A stretch of 64,000 bases of DNA from Nematostella vectensis (taxonomy: Eukaryota > Cnidaria > Anthozoa > Actiniaria > Edwardsiidae), in assembly GCF_932526225.1 (NCBI RefSeq), contig NC_064036.1:2294001-2358000 (forward strand), given 5' to 3'. Below are positions 36,701 through 49,355 of the stretch, one piece after another. Both the position numbers and the translations under genes were made by a program. Below the pieces are notes generated by a model. It was not told the DNA's origin, did no database searches, and saw only the letters and a program-made list of their open reading frames with translations. Numbering within the stretch: the first letter of the stretch is position 1; every line of letters starts with the position of its first letter.

Positions 36701-39700
36701 ACCCGAAATCTCCAGCCTAACCTTAAAGTTTTAGCTGTCATACGATGATTCAGTGCAACTTCTTGATGTATGGTCTATTTTTTTTCTTTTTTATTTGAAC
36801 GAAGTTCGATCCTCGTTGCATGATATATTTTTTTAAACATTGTTTATTTTCCTTTATTTTCCTTTTTTATTTCTGAACAAGTTATTGTGTTTATGAACTT
36901 TTTTTATCTGAATCGCTAATGGACGAAAGCATACTGCGCTGCAATTTTTTGCAGTTTTGTGGCTTTTTCTGTAGCAGGCGCATAGCTGGGGGTGGGGGGT
37001 GGGTTGGGGGAGAGGTGGAAAAGGGTAGCGCGCATCCCCCTTGCCCGCTATATTAATGTGGATCATTTCCTGTTGAAGGATCATCAGATATTTTCTTTTT
37101 TCCACGCGTTCCCCCTACCTCTACATTCCTTCTCAATTCTTTGGCATTTGCATCTGTCATAGTCGGTTTCTAAGTACGGGTCTATTTTTTCTGGTTATTT
37201 AGAATTTGACGCTTGAGATTTCACGAAACTGAGTGATGCATATTTTGGATTAAGAAGCAATTTGTTTATCTTTTCCAGATATTTATACCCCCGGATAACA
37301 GAAGCCAGATCGATCAGTTGTACACGAAGATCACGGTGAAGGAGCTCATTTCCCTTTGTCCCAAGGTATTTTAAAGGGGGCATCTATTAAAGTGGTTTTT
37401 CGTAGGGTTCGGTTAAATTAGAAGGTAACCTAAAAATAACACATAGATGTCCAGTTTAGATTATCTACTTGTCTTATTGTAAGGGAGTCTTAACGTAGCC
37501 TAATTATTTCGCATCCATCGCTACAAACTGCTGCGCCATACATTGGTTGATCCTCTTTGTATCTTCTACGATATTAATGTTAAATGATATCCTTTTTTTT
37601 CAGATTCCGTGGATGGATTTCTTTTCAAGTGCATTTTCAGGAGTAGCCGTGATAAAAGAAAGTGAGAGTGTTGTTGTTATGGCAACAGAATATCTACGCG
37701 CATTGTCAGCCGTCATCAGTGGAGCCAATCAGACGTAAGAATTAAAAATGCATGTCACGATTAACGCTCGAGATAAACACTCACAATTATCGCGTGAGAT
37801 TCGTGTCATGCAAGCAGCCACACGTTGCTATTTAACGCAAATTATGCTGGTCCATCAATGCCACATGTCAACTAGCATATCCCATGTAATACAGTATCAC
37901 AATAATAATAATATCCATTCCAGCCTTGCAATATTCCAACCTTATAATGAGAACACAAGTGTTCTGTGTTATTCTTGAAACATCTTTTATCCTTCTTACC
38001 AGGCATCACCCAACTTGTCTAGTTTCAAAAAGGCCCTACCCCTTTACCAGGAAACACTTTTAACATCTGGTGTATAACCTTACCAGGAAACAGGATAACT
38101 ACTAACTGTTATCTTGAAATTTACCTAACGTTTGTCTTGGGTTCACTTGGCCTTACCCCTTATATCGTCATAATTTGGCCCCACCAATTTACCAGGCAAT
38201 ACATACATTGTCTTGTGTTCACTTGACCCTACCCCTTGTATCGTCTGGTTTTAATTTGGCCCTACCAATTTAGCAGGCAATACCTAACTTTGTCTTGTGT
38301 TCACTTGACCCTACCCCTTGTATCGTCTGGTTTTAATTTGGCCCTACCAATTTACCAGGAAATACCTAGCTTTGTCTTGTGTTCGCTTGACCCTACCCCT
38401 TGTACCTTCTGGTTTTAATTTGGCCCTACCAATTTACCAGGAAATACCTAACTTTGTCTTGTGTTCACTTGACCCTACCCCTTGTATCCTCTGGTTTTAA
38501 TTTGACCCTACCCCTTGTATCGTCTGGTTATAATTTGGTCCTACCAATTTACCGGGGAATACCTAACTTTGTCTTGTGTTCACTTGACCCTACCCCTTGT
38601 ATCGTCTGGTTTTATTTTGGCCCTACCAATTTACCAGGGAATACCTAACTTTGTCTTGTGTTCACTTGACCCTACCCCTTGTATCGTCTGGCTTTAATTT
38701 GGCCCTACCAATTTAACAAAAAAATACCCAACCTTACTAACTCTGTTTTTTTTTTAATACCTAACTCTCCTCATGTTTTAGTGTGTTGAATGACTACATG
38801 GTTTGGCATGTTGTCGAGCATTTTGCCCCGTCCCTCTCCTCCCCGTTCCGTGACGCACACCAAGCCCTCCGCCAAGTACTGGACGGAGCCAGTAAGGCCG
38901 AAGACCTCTGGGCGCGCTGTATAAGCGAGACAGACGAGGCTGTTGGTATGGCTTTAGGGAAGCTCTTTATTAAGGAAACATTTGAGGGATCAAGCAAAAC
39001 TCAGGTAAAATACAGGCGCGTACGAATTACGGTTTGTAAGGGATTCCGATATTTTTCCAAATCATAATAAATCATAGTAAAGCCACAGGATAGGGAGGGG
39101 AAAGCACCCCCTCCATCATGGCACATACAAGCCATATTAAAAAAAACATTCTTGCTATACATTGTTGGAAATGCTTGTGCAGCCTTAATTAGATGCTCAT
39201 CTGATGCATCTCTGTGGTCGAAGCCGCAAGTTAAACCTCTAGCGTTAGGTCCGCGAGCCCAGTCTAAGCACTTGCCCTTATAATTCTAGGGATAATAGAA
39301 GTTATGTTTTCCTCAATAGGCGACAGAAATGATTGACGCAATACGTGCAGCATTCAAGAAACGCCTTCCTTATTTGGACTGGATGGATGAGAAAACGCGA
39401 CTCGCTGCCATTGATAAGGTATACTGTCAAAGTTAGAAATCTTGCGCACTTGATATGCTTGTTTGGTTTTTGCAGCCATTTTTAATTTTTCATTGTTAAA
39501 TCTATGTCAGTGCAGGGGCGGCGGAAGGGGAGGGGCAGGGGGCGCCAGCCCCCCCTCTTTTCTGAGCGGATGTTTCTTTATATATGAACGTCTTTTTTAG
39601 CCAACGGGTTTTAAGCGGTGCATATGCAACCGACAACAAATTTGTTGACAGTTTAAAATGCCGTGCATAAAAACTAAGGTTATCCTCCGCGTTCTTATAA

Positions 39701-42700
39701 ATAGCGCTTAAGAATTTGAAACCACCACCCACGCCTCCCCCCCTGAAACCACCACCCACGCCTCCCCCCTGAAACCACCAACCACCCCTCCCTCTGAAAC
39801 CACTACCCACCCCTCCCCCCAACCCCCCCCCCCCCCCCCCCCCCCACCTATGGAACCCATCCGCCGCCCCTGCAGTGTAATGTAAAATCAGCCTAAAATC
39901 CGAATAGATAGAGGGTTATAGCTTTCAAGTTTACAGTAATTTTAACTTTAGATTTAAACGTGCAAAGGCCTGAAGAACAATAAGGCCAGACAGCTGCAGG
40001 GGCCACACCCTATCGCGTGCACACATCCTCGAGCATAACTAAATTATGCTAATGTAACAGGCATATTCACCTCACGTGATATTTGGGTGTATTGATATTG
40101 TGAAATGATATTCACCTAGCGATATCTACTCCGTATTCGGATTCGACGTCGCGATAAGTACCTTTTGTCCTTGTCATAGCAATTCCATTGATCTTTTTTT
40201 TTCCTATTGGCTAACATGTATAACATTTCAGGCAGACGCAGTTGTGGATATGATTGGTTACCCATCGTTTATTGAAAGTGATGCAGAGTTAGATTCAAGA
40301 TACAAAGAGGTAGGTACCTTAACAACATTATGTGACAGATGCCACCCGAGAACGCGCTACCAACTTTATCGAAACCAGGCAAATATAATGCGCGTACGCA
40401 GGATTTATCTTGAAACTTGACCTTCAACTCACTTGTTGGAGGTCAAGGCGGGTGCGCACGCACCCTAGCTATAATTTTTAATTTAACGAATACGATCTGA
40501 TGAATGTTTTTTTTAATGTGTGTTTTTTCAGCTTGCCGAGGAGTTTACTGAGGTGGAGTATTTTGCAAATCAGCTTGCGGAAGTGAAATTTTCTTATAAG
40601 AAGAACATTGGGGAGCTGCGTAAACCGGTTGACAAGAATAAGTGAGTATATCAATGCACCAAATCATCCGAGCACGGCATATCTCATAAAAAAACGTACC
40701 ACTTTTTTGACTGATGGTTTTGTTGTTGTTTTTGTTGTTTAAGGTGGCTAATGACTCCACAGACCGTGAATGCTTACTACAGCCCATCAAGAAACCAGAT
40801 AGGTGAGGCCATTAAATCACACCCCCAACTATGATCAGTTGTGTCTTAAGGGATGGAACAGATAGGTGAGACCATTAAATCACACCGCCAACTATGATCA
40901 GTTGTGTCTTAAGGGATGGGACAGATAGGTGAGGCCATTAAATCACACCCCCAACTATGATCAGTTGTATCTTAAGGGATGCAACAGATAGGTGAGGCCA
41001 TTAAATCACACCCCCAACTATGATCAGTTGTGTCTTAAGGGATGGGACAGATAGGTGAGACCATTAAATCACACCGCCAACTATGATCAGTTGTGTCTTA
41101 AGGGATGGGACAGATAGGTGAGGCCATTAAATCACACCCCCAACTATGATCAGTTGTATCTTAAGGGATGCAACAGATAGGTGAGGCCATTAAATCACAC
41201 CCCCAACTATGATCAGTTGTGTCTTAAGAGATGGGACAGATAGGTGAGACCATTAAATCACACCCCCAACTATGATCAGTTGTGTCTTAAGGGATGGGAC
41301 AGATAGGTGAGACCATTAAATCACACCGCCAACTATGATCAGTTGTGTCTTAAGGGATGGGACAGATAGGTGAGGCCAATAAATCACACCCCCAACTATG
41401 ATCAGTTGTGTCTTAAGGGATGGGACCTGGTTGGATGAAGGTTTTCTCTGAAGAGGGGAAGGGGCTCAGTGACAAAAGGTTAGGGGGAATTATTTATTGT
41501 TATATATGGCTTTCTGGCAGCCCAAAGGAGGGGGGAGGGGGGTTAAACCCCCTAGATCCATTATTTGGGAATCTCTAGTATATGGCGAACCCGTCCCACA
41601 TTCTAGCTTGCCAACATTTTATTATGGGACGTCAGAGAACCACTGTAGAAGGCAGAGTCGATCTCCTGTGTCTGTGCTTGGCTAAATCGTCAAAGTGGGA
41701 TAAACATACTAAACACTTTCTTCATCCATGTAAATTGCTTGGCAGCGCAGAAGCACACCGGATAGAGCCCGCAATATTGAATTCATTTATTCATTGTACT
41801 GAAATTCGGATAAAGTTGGCCCATCTGTCCCTTTTTCGCCCTCACCCTTGCTCTCGTGTCCACGCATCGACTAGGCTCGATCTTCAGGTCGTTTCTGAGC
41901 CCGCGGTAAAGCTCAAAAAGAGCCTATGTATCGACACTTTTATCTTCTTTATTCATTTTTAAATCAATATTTATATCATATAACCATTTCATCTTGTTTC
42001 AGTATTTCCCGCTGGTATTCTACAAGCACCTTACTTCGATAAGCGTTCCCCAAAGTAAGTTTCCTCGGGTTCGATAGGGTGTTACCAACTCATAATAGGG
42101 TGAAATGATAATTGTACCTCTCTTTGCTCTTTATACAAAACAGCTAAAATAGTCTAAGTTAGTCTAGTTCCCCACGGACTACTTGGGGCTAAGCCGAACT
42201 ATCCTGTACCACAGCGTTTCTTGCGGTTCTGTCTTATGTCTTTGTTTTGGTATTTAGATTTGTGAACTATGGAAGCATAGGGGCGGCAGTGGGACACGAA
42301 CTTGTTCATGGATTCGATAACTCGGGTGAGTACTCGTCACTCGCGAGGGATACTGGTTACCTGAGATAGTAAGTGCTGACTTTTAAGAAAAGTTAAGAAA
42401 TGTTTATGATGCTCAAGAATTCGCAGGAAAGGTGCTCTTTCCCGCATTATTGGCTGACGCCTGTGATCTAAATATTGAACAGTGTTTTGGGCTTGGGACC
42501 CAAAAAGGTTTCTCTTCACCTATTCTTCGTCCGCCGCATAGTGGACAGTGAAGTGACAGCGTCTTGGGGAAGGGCAAGAGTATCCTTTTCGTCACACCCG
42601 TTTTCCTGCAGGTCGGATGTACGACAAGAGGGGTAACTATGGGACGCCGTGGTGGACGCAAAAGGCAGTGGACGGGTTTAAAGTCAAGGCGGATTGTCTA

Positions 42701-44244
42701 ATCAAGCAGTATAACCAGTTTAACTACTACGGCAAAAACGTAAGTGAGATATCGTTTTCGGATAATAATCCCTTATTGTATCTCATGCGTAATTTGTGTA
42801 TAGGACAATGGGAAGTATACATTAGGAGAGAACATCGCAGATAACGGCGGCCTGAAGGCTTCGTATGCGGTAAGTACAGGGTCAAAACAGACGACGGTAA
42901 TGGGTGGAACACGCGACCGAAACATGTTTTTAGGAAACAACATATTTAACCGAGGTTATGCATTCCCAGGCGTACCAAGACTGGGTCCAGAAACACGGCG
43001 AAGAAAATACGCTTCCCGTGATTGGTTCTGAGTGGGGACTCACAAACGATCAGCTCTTCTTTATTGCATATGGGCAGGTTAGTGACTTGTACAATGCGTT
43101 ACAATGGCGTTTTTCTTTTTTTAAACATGCCGTTTGGGGGTGGCTGGGGCGTTGCGAGGTGTCCCCCTCCCTCCCTCCCTCCCTCTCTCCCTCCCTCCCT
43201 CCCTCCCTCCCTCCCTCCCTCCCTCCCTCCCTCCCTCCCTCCCTCCCTCCCTCCCTCCCTCCCTCCCTCCCTCCCTCCCTCCCTCCCTCCCTCCCTCCCT
43301 CCCTCCCTCCCTCCCTCCCTCCCTCCCTCCCCCCCCTCCCCCCCTCCCTCCCTCCCCCCCTCCCCCCCTCCCCCTCCCTCCCTCCCTACCTCCCTCCCTC
43401 CCTCCCTCCCTCCCTCCCTCCCTCCCTCCCTCCCTCCCTCCCTCTCCCTCCCTCCCCCCATATGTCCAATTCCAAAAGATCGCCGATGGATAAATTATTG
43501 TAAAGTCAGGTGACGATAACCCTTATGCTGCTTTGTTTATGTCTCAGAGCTGGTGTGCCAGTATTCGACCCGAGAAAGCGATCGCCATGTTGGATACGGA
43601 TCCGCATTCTCCTAATAAATTCAGGTACATACTCATCCGAACATGGACAGAAGACTAGAGGGAACGCCCTAAGACTCGTGCCATTTGCTAAAGTGAACGC
43701 AGCCATTTTAGTGGTTTGCACAGTCGTGGTTATTAAAACGGCCATAATCCTTTGCGCGCCTCGTATCTTTCAGTTTATTGCGACAGTGGATGAGACAGCG
43801 CGCTATCGTAGTTGTTTAGGGAAAGCAGATCAGTGTTCTATTCTCCACACCTGAATTTCATTTTTTTTTTTATGTAGTCGATTAAAAGACAAAATATAAA
43901 AGAAAAGGAAATAAAGGCGGGCAGTTGTTTGCATACTCCTCGTGTTTTTTTTAGCTCGGAACACTTGTTGAGGGGAGATAACCCGAGGAAAAAGCGAAAA
44001 ATAGGCGAGGGCCCAGCAAACTCACGTCTGAACCGGAAATCCAGTCTGGCACTTAATAGTGACACTTTTTAAATGTTCCGACCCAATCCATCTTAAGATT
44101 CCATGTGTTGCAATTTCATTATCTAATCTCTTACTCCCATCTAGGGTTCTTGGCACGTTATCCAACTTGAAAGAGTTTGCGCGTGCGTGGAAGTGCCCAC
44201 TTGGCAGCCCTATGAATCCTGTAAAGAAATGTGTTATCTGGTAA
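33770..44244 (+). CDS. M13 zinc metallopeptidase, ECE/neprilysin/MMEL1-like (complete, 17 exons)
   Basis: Type II membrane ectopeptidase that would cleave small peptides outside the cell. Exons: 33770-34540, 35050-35109, 36026-36145, 37279-37365, 37604-37734, 38782-39004, 39320-39418, 40232-40309, 40532-40641, 40744-40802, 42003-42054, 42258-42325, 42612-42739, 42804-42869, 42934-43077, 43548-43624 and 44145-44244; 790 residues. A cytoplasmic tail with EPLL precedes a membrane helix at about 62-85. The ectodomain begins with [15 protein letters not shown] and [23 protein letters not shown] is the substrate-binding motif. [12 protein letters not shown] precedes the zinc site HELVH (about 610-614). 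The third ligand is in GENIAD (E671). The chain ends [16 protein letters not shown], the usual M13 C-terminus. All diagnostic residues are present, so it should be active. Orthology to ECE rather than MMEL1/NEP is not settled. Four introns hold minisatellites. Confidence 0.95.
35540..35945. repeat. C-rich minisatellite in M13 gene intron 2, about 86-bp unit, 5 copies
   Basis: Units share ACACCCCTACTAGTCTCAGC, CCCACCCCTTCCCCAACGTT and CTTCCCCTCAGACTAACCTT with a few substitutions and one short indel (CCTGTGC versus GTGGC). Confidence 0.88.
38138..38735. repeat. 82-bp minisatellite in M13 gene intron 5, about 7 copies
   Basis: Unit contains CTTGACCCTACCCCTTGTAT, CGTCTGGTTTTAATTTGGCC and AATACCTAACTTTGTCTTGT. 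One unit is partly duplicated near 38500. Open frames over it are artefacts. Confidence 0.9.
39513..39872. mobile_element. 360-bp CAGGGGCGG-ended MITE in M13 gene intron 7
   Basis: Perfect 13-bp inverted ends: CAGGGGCGGCGGA at 39513-39525 and TCCGCCGCCCCTG at 39860-39872. CAGTG directly abuts both ends and may be the target duplication, though hAT elements usually make 8 bp. The interior contains tandem CCACCCACGCCTCCCCCCTG units and a C-run. No transposase. Confidence 0.78.
40793..41430 (+). repeat. 63-bp tandem repeat containing the M13 gene exon 10 donor site, about 10 copies
   Basis: AGGTGAG(G/A)CC occurs at 40801, 40864, 40927 and onward every 63 bp. The unit contains the last seven nucleotides of exon 40744-40802 and its donor (CAGATAG then GTGAGG or GTGAGA). 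Every copy therefore repeats a consensus 5' splice site. Confidence 0.92.
43162..43455. repeat. (CCCT)n microsatellite in M13 gene intron 15
   Basis: Nearly 300 bp of CCCT with a few C-rich interruptions around 43330-43375. It lies 85 bp after the exon 15 donor. The three plus frames and one minus frame are all open (LPPS and EGGR repeats), which is a low-complexity artefact. Confidence 0.97.
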
Positions 44245-44619
44245 TACCAAGGCACTCGAATATCAAGAGTATTATGGGAACATTATCTGGTGATACCAAG
44301 GCACGCTCGCATATCAAGAGTATAGGGAAACGCCATGGGCTAGGTGGACAAATATCGTCTGTTTTCTACAGATAGATAAGAGCCCTGTTTAACGATTGTA
44401 CATAAACACAGGGTACATTGACTTTGTCAGTATATTAAACATAATTTATTATAATTAACAATGTATGGCATGTATGAAGTGTTTTTCTTTGAAAGCGTTT
44501 AAAAAAACGGGTTCAGAAAAAAGAGTAATGAAAATGGTCAATGAATATGTGCAGAATTGTTGTTGTGTTTGGAGGGAAGGAAGTCTGGACATAGTAAGGA
44601 CACTCAAAAGATCCCAAAG
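44245..44619. other. M13 gene 3'UTR with duplicated stop-codon region
   Basis: 44233-44276 (the last codons, stop and TACCAAGGCAC to TATCAAGAGTAT) is repeated at 44285-44334 with small changes. An ATTAAA signal lies near 44431, followed by AT-rich sequence. No other gene seen. Confidence 0.6.
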
Positions 44620-45262
44620 GAGTCGACGGGAGAGGGGGGGGGGGGGAAAGATCCCATAGGAGTCGGCGGGAGAGGGGGGGGGAAAGATCCCATAGGAGTC
44701 GACGGGAGAGGGGGGGGAAAGATCCCATAGGAGTCGACGGGAGAGGGGGGGGGAAAGATCCCATAGGAGTCGACGGGAGAGGGGGGGGAAAGATCCCATA
44801 GGAGTCGACGGGAGAGGGGGGGGGAAAGATCCCATAGGAGTCGACGGGAGAGGGGAGGGGAAAGATCCCATAGGAGTCGACGGGAGAGGGGGGGGGTTAA
44901 AGATCCCATAGGAGTCGACGGGAGAGGGGGGGGGGAAAGATCCCATAGGAGTCGACGGGAGAGGGGGGGGGAAAGATCCCATAGGAGTCGACGGGAGAGG
45001 GGGGGGGGAAAGATCCCATAGGAGTCGACGGGAGAGGGGGGGGAAAGATCCCATAGGAGTCGACGGGAGAGGGGGGGGGGAAAAATCCCATAGGAGTCGA
45101 CGGGAGAGGGGGGGGGGGAAAGATCCCATAGGAGTCGACGGGAGAGGGGGGGGAAAGATCCCATAGGAGTCGACGGGAGAGGGGCGGAAAGATCCCATAG
45201 GAGTCGACGGAAGAGGGGGGGGGGGAAGATCCCATAGGAGTCGACGGGAGGGGGGGTGGAAG
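44620..45262. repeat. 37-39-bp minisatellite, about 17 copies, intergenic
   Basis: Unit: AAAGATCCCATAGGAGTCGA, CGGGAGAGG and a G-run of variable length. The core is almost invariant. Length variation is confined to the G-run. Minus-strand frames through it (TPMGSFPP repeats) are artefacts. Confidence 0.94.
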
Positions 45263-48200
45263 AGGGAGCATTTATGTTGTTTTTATTTTTTACGGTAACT
45301 GACGAACAGGAAATTTTACGTAAAGCGGGACTTTTTTATCAAACAATGCAGGTTTTTTTTAGACCCGGAGGGCATGCATGATTTTTTTCCCAAAATAACC
45401 CCTCCCCTCCCACTCAAAAATTAACTGGTCGCCTCTTTAGTTTAGTATCCCAATAATCTGCCCATCGGACAAGGGGCGGAATCTAGATTTCCAGGGATGC
45501 CACTCGCGAGATAATTATGGAGAATTTGCAAGCTTTTTCTTGGCATATTTAAAGTTCGTGTTTTCGCGTTGCCTCCCGTTGATGTATCGGTCTTTACGTG
45601 ACCCTCAAGCAGCGTGCTATTCGACACAGGACTTCCAGCCCCTGTTAGCAACACCATTAAAGAACTAAGAGAAAATTAAAAATCATTTTTCCCCCTTGTT
45701 TATAGATGCCTGATTGGCGTAATTCTCTTCTCTCTCACAAAACGCGACTACTACAAATACTTACTCGAAGCCGGCCATGAGGACCAAGCACCAAACAGCA
45801 TCATCAGAAAAACAATGCACTATGAGCGAATTGGAATATGTCGCGCGCCCGTAAAAGAATTTTCCCGTAAAAATACTTAATTCCAATTATCCGAGAATTT
45901 TAGGGCAGTGGGTGGTAAATAGGGTTCATGCAAAGGGAAGAGGCATGCTTGCTGCCCTTTATCAGTCACTTTATTTTTTTGTTTTTTTCGCCTGTCGAAT
46001 AACAGAGCCCACAAGCTTATTGACATAACAATTAAATCTTGATAGGTTTATATGATTTTGTCAAGGAATAAATGAATAAAAGGTTATGTGAAAGGGAATA
46101 TTGTTGTAGGTGATGGCACTTGCTATTGTTGGCTAATGACATGCCTTCTAAAACGCGAGAAATAAGGTCGCTAATTCATTTGAGTTACAATTATAAAATG
46201 ATATAGAACTCGAATTCCACAATGTCAGTTTTAAAATTCTAAGAATCTATTTAAAAGTATGCTGCGGGCTTCCATGGTCAAAACAAGTGTAAAGCCAATC
46301 AGAATGTGTTTTGATTGACACAAATTTCAAAGTGTGGAAATTTAGGCCATTTCCCAAGCGCACCTTTCTCGCACTCTGATTGGCTGGTGAATAAGAAATA
46401 ATATCAGTGTCTGGGAACTGACAAAGCGCGGTGGCATCCAACGAAGTGGTGACCATGATGGTGTTTACGGTTGGAAGGCGGAGTTGGCACACGCCCCACC
46501 ACCCCGCCCCGCCCCCCAATCTAATTTAGGCCCTTGAAATGCAGCAATCCCTATTTGAGTGTTGAGACCGTGTTGGACCGAGAACTCTGTTGTTCAACTA
46601 TCTGGATGGCCATTGCTGCTTTTTAGAGAAATCCCTATTGAGAAAAAAAAAACTTTAGATAAAATGCAAACGTGTTTCTAAATCATCGTGTCTTTTCTAT
46701 GGGGGAAACTGTTAGGCTGCCTAACATTCATTATAACATTGCTTTCGACAAAGAAAGTATAAATACAGTACGATGACCAGCTCCGTATCCCTTCATATTT
46801 AAATTGCTCTATCTTTTTTGCGGAGGAAAGTTTCCAACTTCAATCGCTCAATATTGCCCTAAATGGATTGAAACTTCACAGAGATGTAAATAACAACTCC
46901 ACAAACATGTAAGAAAAGTTTGAAGGAATTTTATTATATTTTTCGTCACAATTTGTTTTATTGTGATAAAGTAACTACGAATGAAACACGTAAAATACAA
47001 CATTAGCTTGGGGAAGCTGTGAACAAACCAACAATCGTCAATGGGCTTTCGCTCGCGTGTCGCTAACAAATCAGTCTGATGAAACGGTCTGATAAAATTT
47101 TTCCAACATAAATGCCTCGACCCACACAAATACTGAAACGGCAAAATAGACAAAATGCCAAAATGTAGAGGATTAGGTGAGCCTAGAATTGGGTGATTTA
47201 TTTTGATAATTTTAGTGCACGAGGGCTCAACAAAAAGCAGTTTTTATTTACAAGAACAAAATGTAAATGCTACGGCCGCCAATGCGTCGTTGTCGTTCTT
47301 TTGAGAGTTCTGCCATAATATCCCATGTCCCTTTGTAAGTTAGCCAGAGCTAATGATTTAACTATGGTTAATCTTGGCCGTTTTATTTAATCATCCTCGC
47401 ATATTGATATATCAATCACAGGTTCAGTAATTATTTTAATATAGAATAATATTTTATCGAGCGCTAACAATATCAAGGAGGTTGTCTTTAAAATGAAGTT
47501 CTTCATTCAGCCGAATGACTGAAATAAAAGGCCCACATAATAAAAATTAACCGTTTAGAATTAAATATTACTGGGATTAAATGATTAGTGGAGAACGGGA
47601 TAATCAAATCAATCCTTTTCGCGGCTTTATATCTGTAGTCAAACCAAAAACACATTATGGGCGCAGGGTGATAGGAAACTATTCCCACGTCCTCCGGGAA
47701 GCACGAAAAACTAAAAGCAATGTAAATCGTACACATTAACAGATATTCTTTCTTCTAAGCATTCGTATAAAAATTAGGACATTTTTGTTAAAGGAGGTAT
47801 TGTTTTCATCTGACTTTCGTGACGCGGGTCAGTTCACTGTGCAGTAAACGCCGCTCATTTTAGCAACAAATACGAAAATCGCTTTGAAATAATGCTACTT
47901 CCTGAACAAACCATTGGATGAAATAAGCTGAATTTACATCTCATGAAAGGTTAATAGTTTTGTATTATTTAGGTAGTTTTGGATTGTTCAAATCTACAAT
48001 ATTCGAGGCAAAAAGATAAAAACAAATGCTGAGTGATACGGAACTGGGACTGCTACGGAACTGGTTATCGTACTGTACAGAATGTTTGTGAGCCAAATAA
48101 TTGTTTAAGTCACCTTTTCTTGGAGTAGGTCATACTTCTTTGTCCGGACTTCATGTGCACCTTGGACCGTGGACCGGACGATTGCTGTGTCGGGAAAGGC

Positions 48201-48263
48201 GTCATTTAATGTTGCGGATTGGAGCATATGGTTGCAAGTCGAGGTGGAAAATCATTTTTTTTA
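45263..48263. other. Intergenic, no gene recognised
   Basis: Three kilobases, AT-rich, with scattered short frames and no family I recognise. A single exon-like piece follows a TTGTTTATAG acceptor near 45704 but has no partner. No mobile-element ends were identified. Confidence 0.5.
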
Positions 48264-49355
48264 CCAATCATTCCCTACTACATTATTACCAGTAATCATT
48301 CCCTACTACATTATTACCAGTCATCATTCCCTACTACATAATTACCAGTCATCATTCCCTACTACATTACCAGTCAATGTTCCCTAATACATTATTACCA
48401 GTCATCATTCCCTACTACATCATTACCAGTCATCATTCCCTACTACATTATTACCAGCCATCATTCCCTACTACATTATTACCAGTCATCATTCCCTACT
48501 TCATCATTACCAGTCATCATTCCTACTTCATTATTACCTGTCATCATTTCCTACTACATTATTACCTGTCATCATTCCCTACTACATTTCCAGTCATCAT
48601 TCCCTACTACATTATTGCCAGTCATCATTCCCTACTACATTGTTACCAGTCATCATTCCCTACTACATTATTACCAGTCATCATTCCCTACTACATCATT
48701 ACCAGTCATCATTCCCTACTACATCATTACCAGTCATCATTTCCTACTACATTATTACCAGTCATCATTTCCTACTACATTATTACCAGTCATCATTCCC
48801 TACTACATTATTACCAGTCATCATTCCCTACTACATCATTACCAGTCATCATTCCCTACTACATTATTACCAGTCATCATTCCCTACTACATTATTACCA
48901 GTCATCATTCCCTACTACATTATTACCAGTCATTATTCCCTACTACATTATTACCAGCCATCATTCCCTACTACATTACCAGTCATCATTCCCTACTACA
49001 TTATTACCAGTCATCATTCCCTACTACATTATTACAAGTCATCATTCCCTACTTCATCATTACCAGTCATCATTTCCTACTACATTATTGCCAGTCATCA
49101 TTTTCCTATAACATTATTACCAGTCATCATTCCCTACTACATCATTACCAGTCATCATTCCCTACTACATTATTACCAGTCATCATTCCCTACTACATTA
49201 TTGCCAGTCATCATTTCCCTACTACATTATTACCAGTCATCATTCCCTACTACATTATTACCAGTCATCATTCCCTACTACATTATTACCAGTCATCATT
49301 CCCTACTACATTATTGCCAGTCATCATTTTCCTATAACATTATTACAGTCATCAT
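48264..49355. repeat. 27-28-bp minisatellite, about 40 copies, reaching the EXOSC10 last exon
   Basis: Unit: TCATTCCCTACTACATTATT then ACCAGTCA. Plus-strand frames of 240-249 codons through it are artefacts. The right edge overlaps the inferred EXOSC10 stop codon at 49352-49354. Confidence 0.95.

Noticed and set aside
38236-38697. Short repeated frames [12 protein letters not shown]
   Set aside because: 82-bp intronic minisatellite of the M13 gene.
43022-43513. Proline/serine or glycine/arginine repeat proteins
   Set aside because: (CCCT)n microsatellite in an intron.
44455-45271. Minus-strand proline-rich frames (TPMGSFPP repeats)
   Set aside because: G-tract minisatellite.
45704-45880. 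Exon-like frame after TTGTTTATAG (CLIGVILFSLTKRDYYKYLL)
   Set aside because: No recognised family, no partner exon and no donor that leads anywhere.
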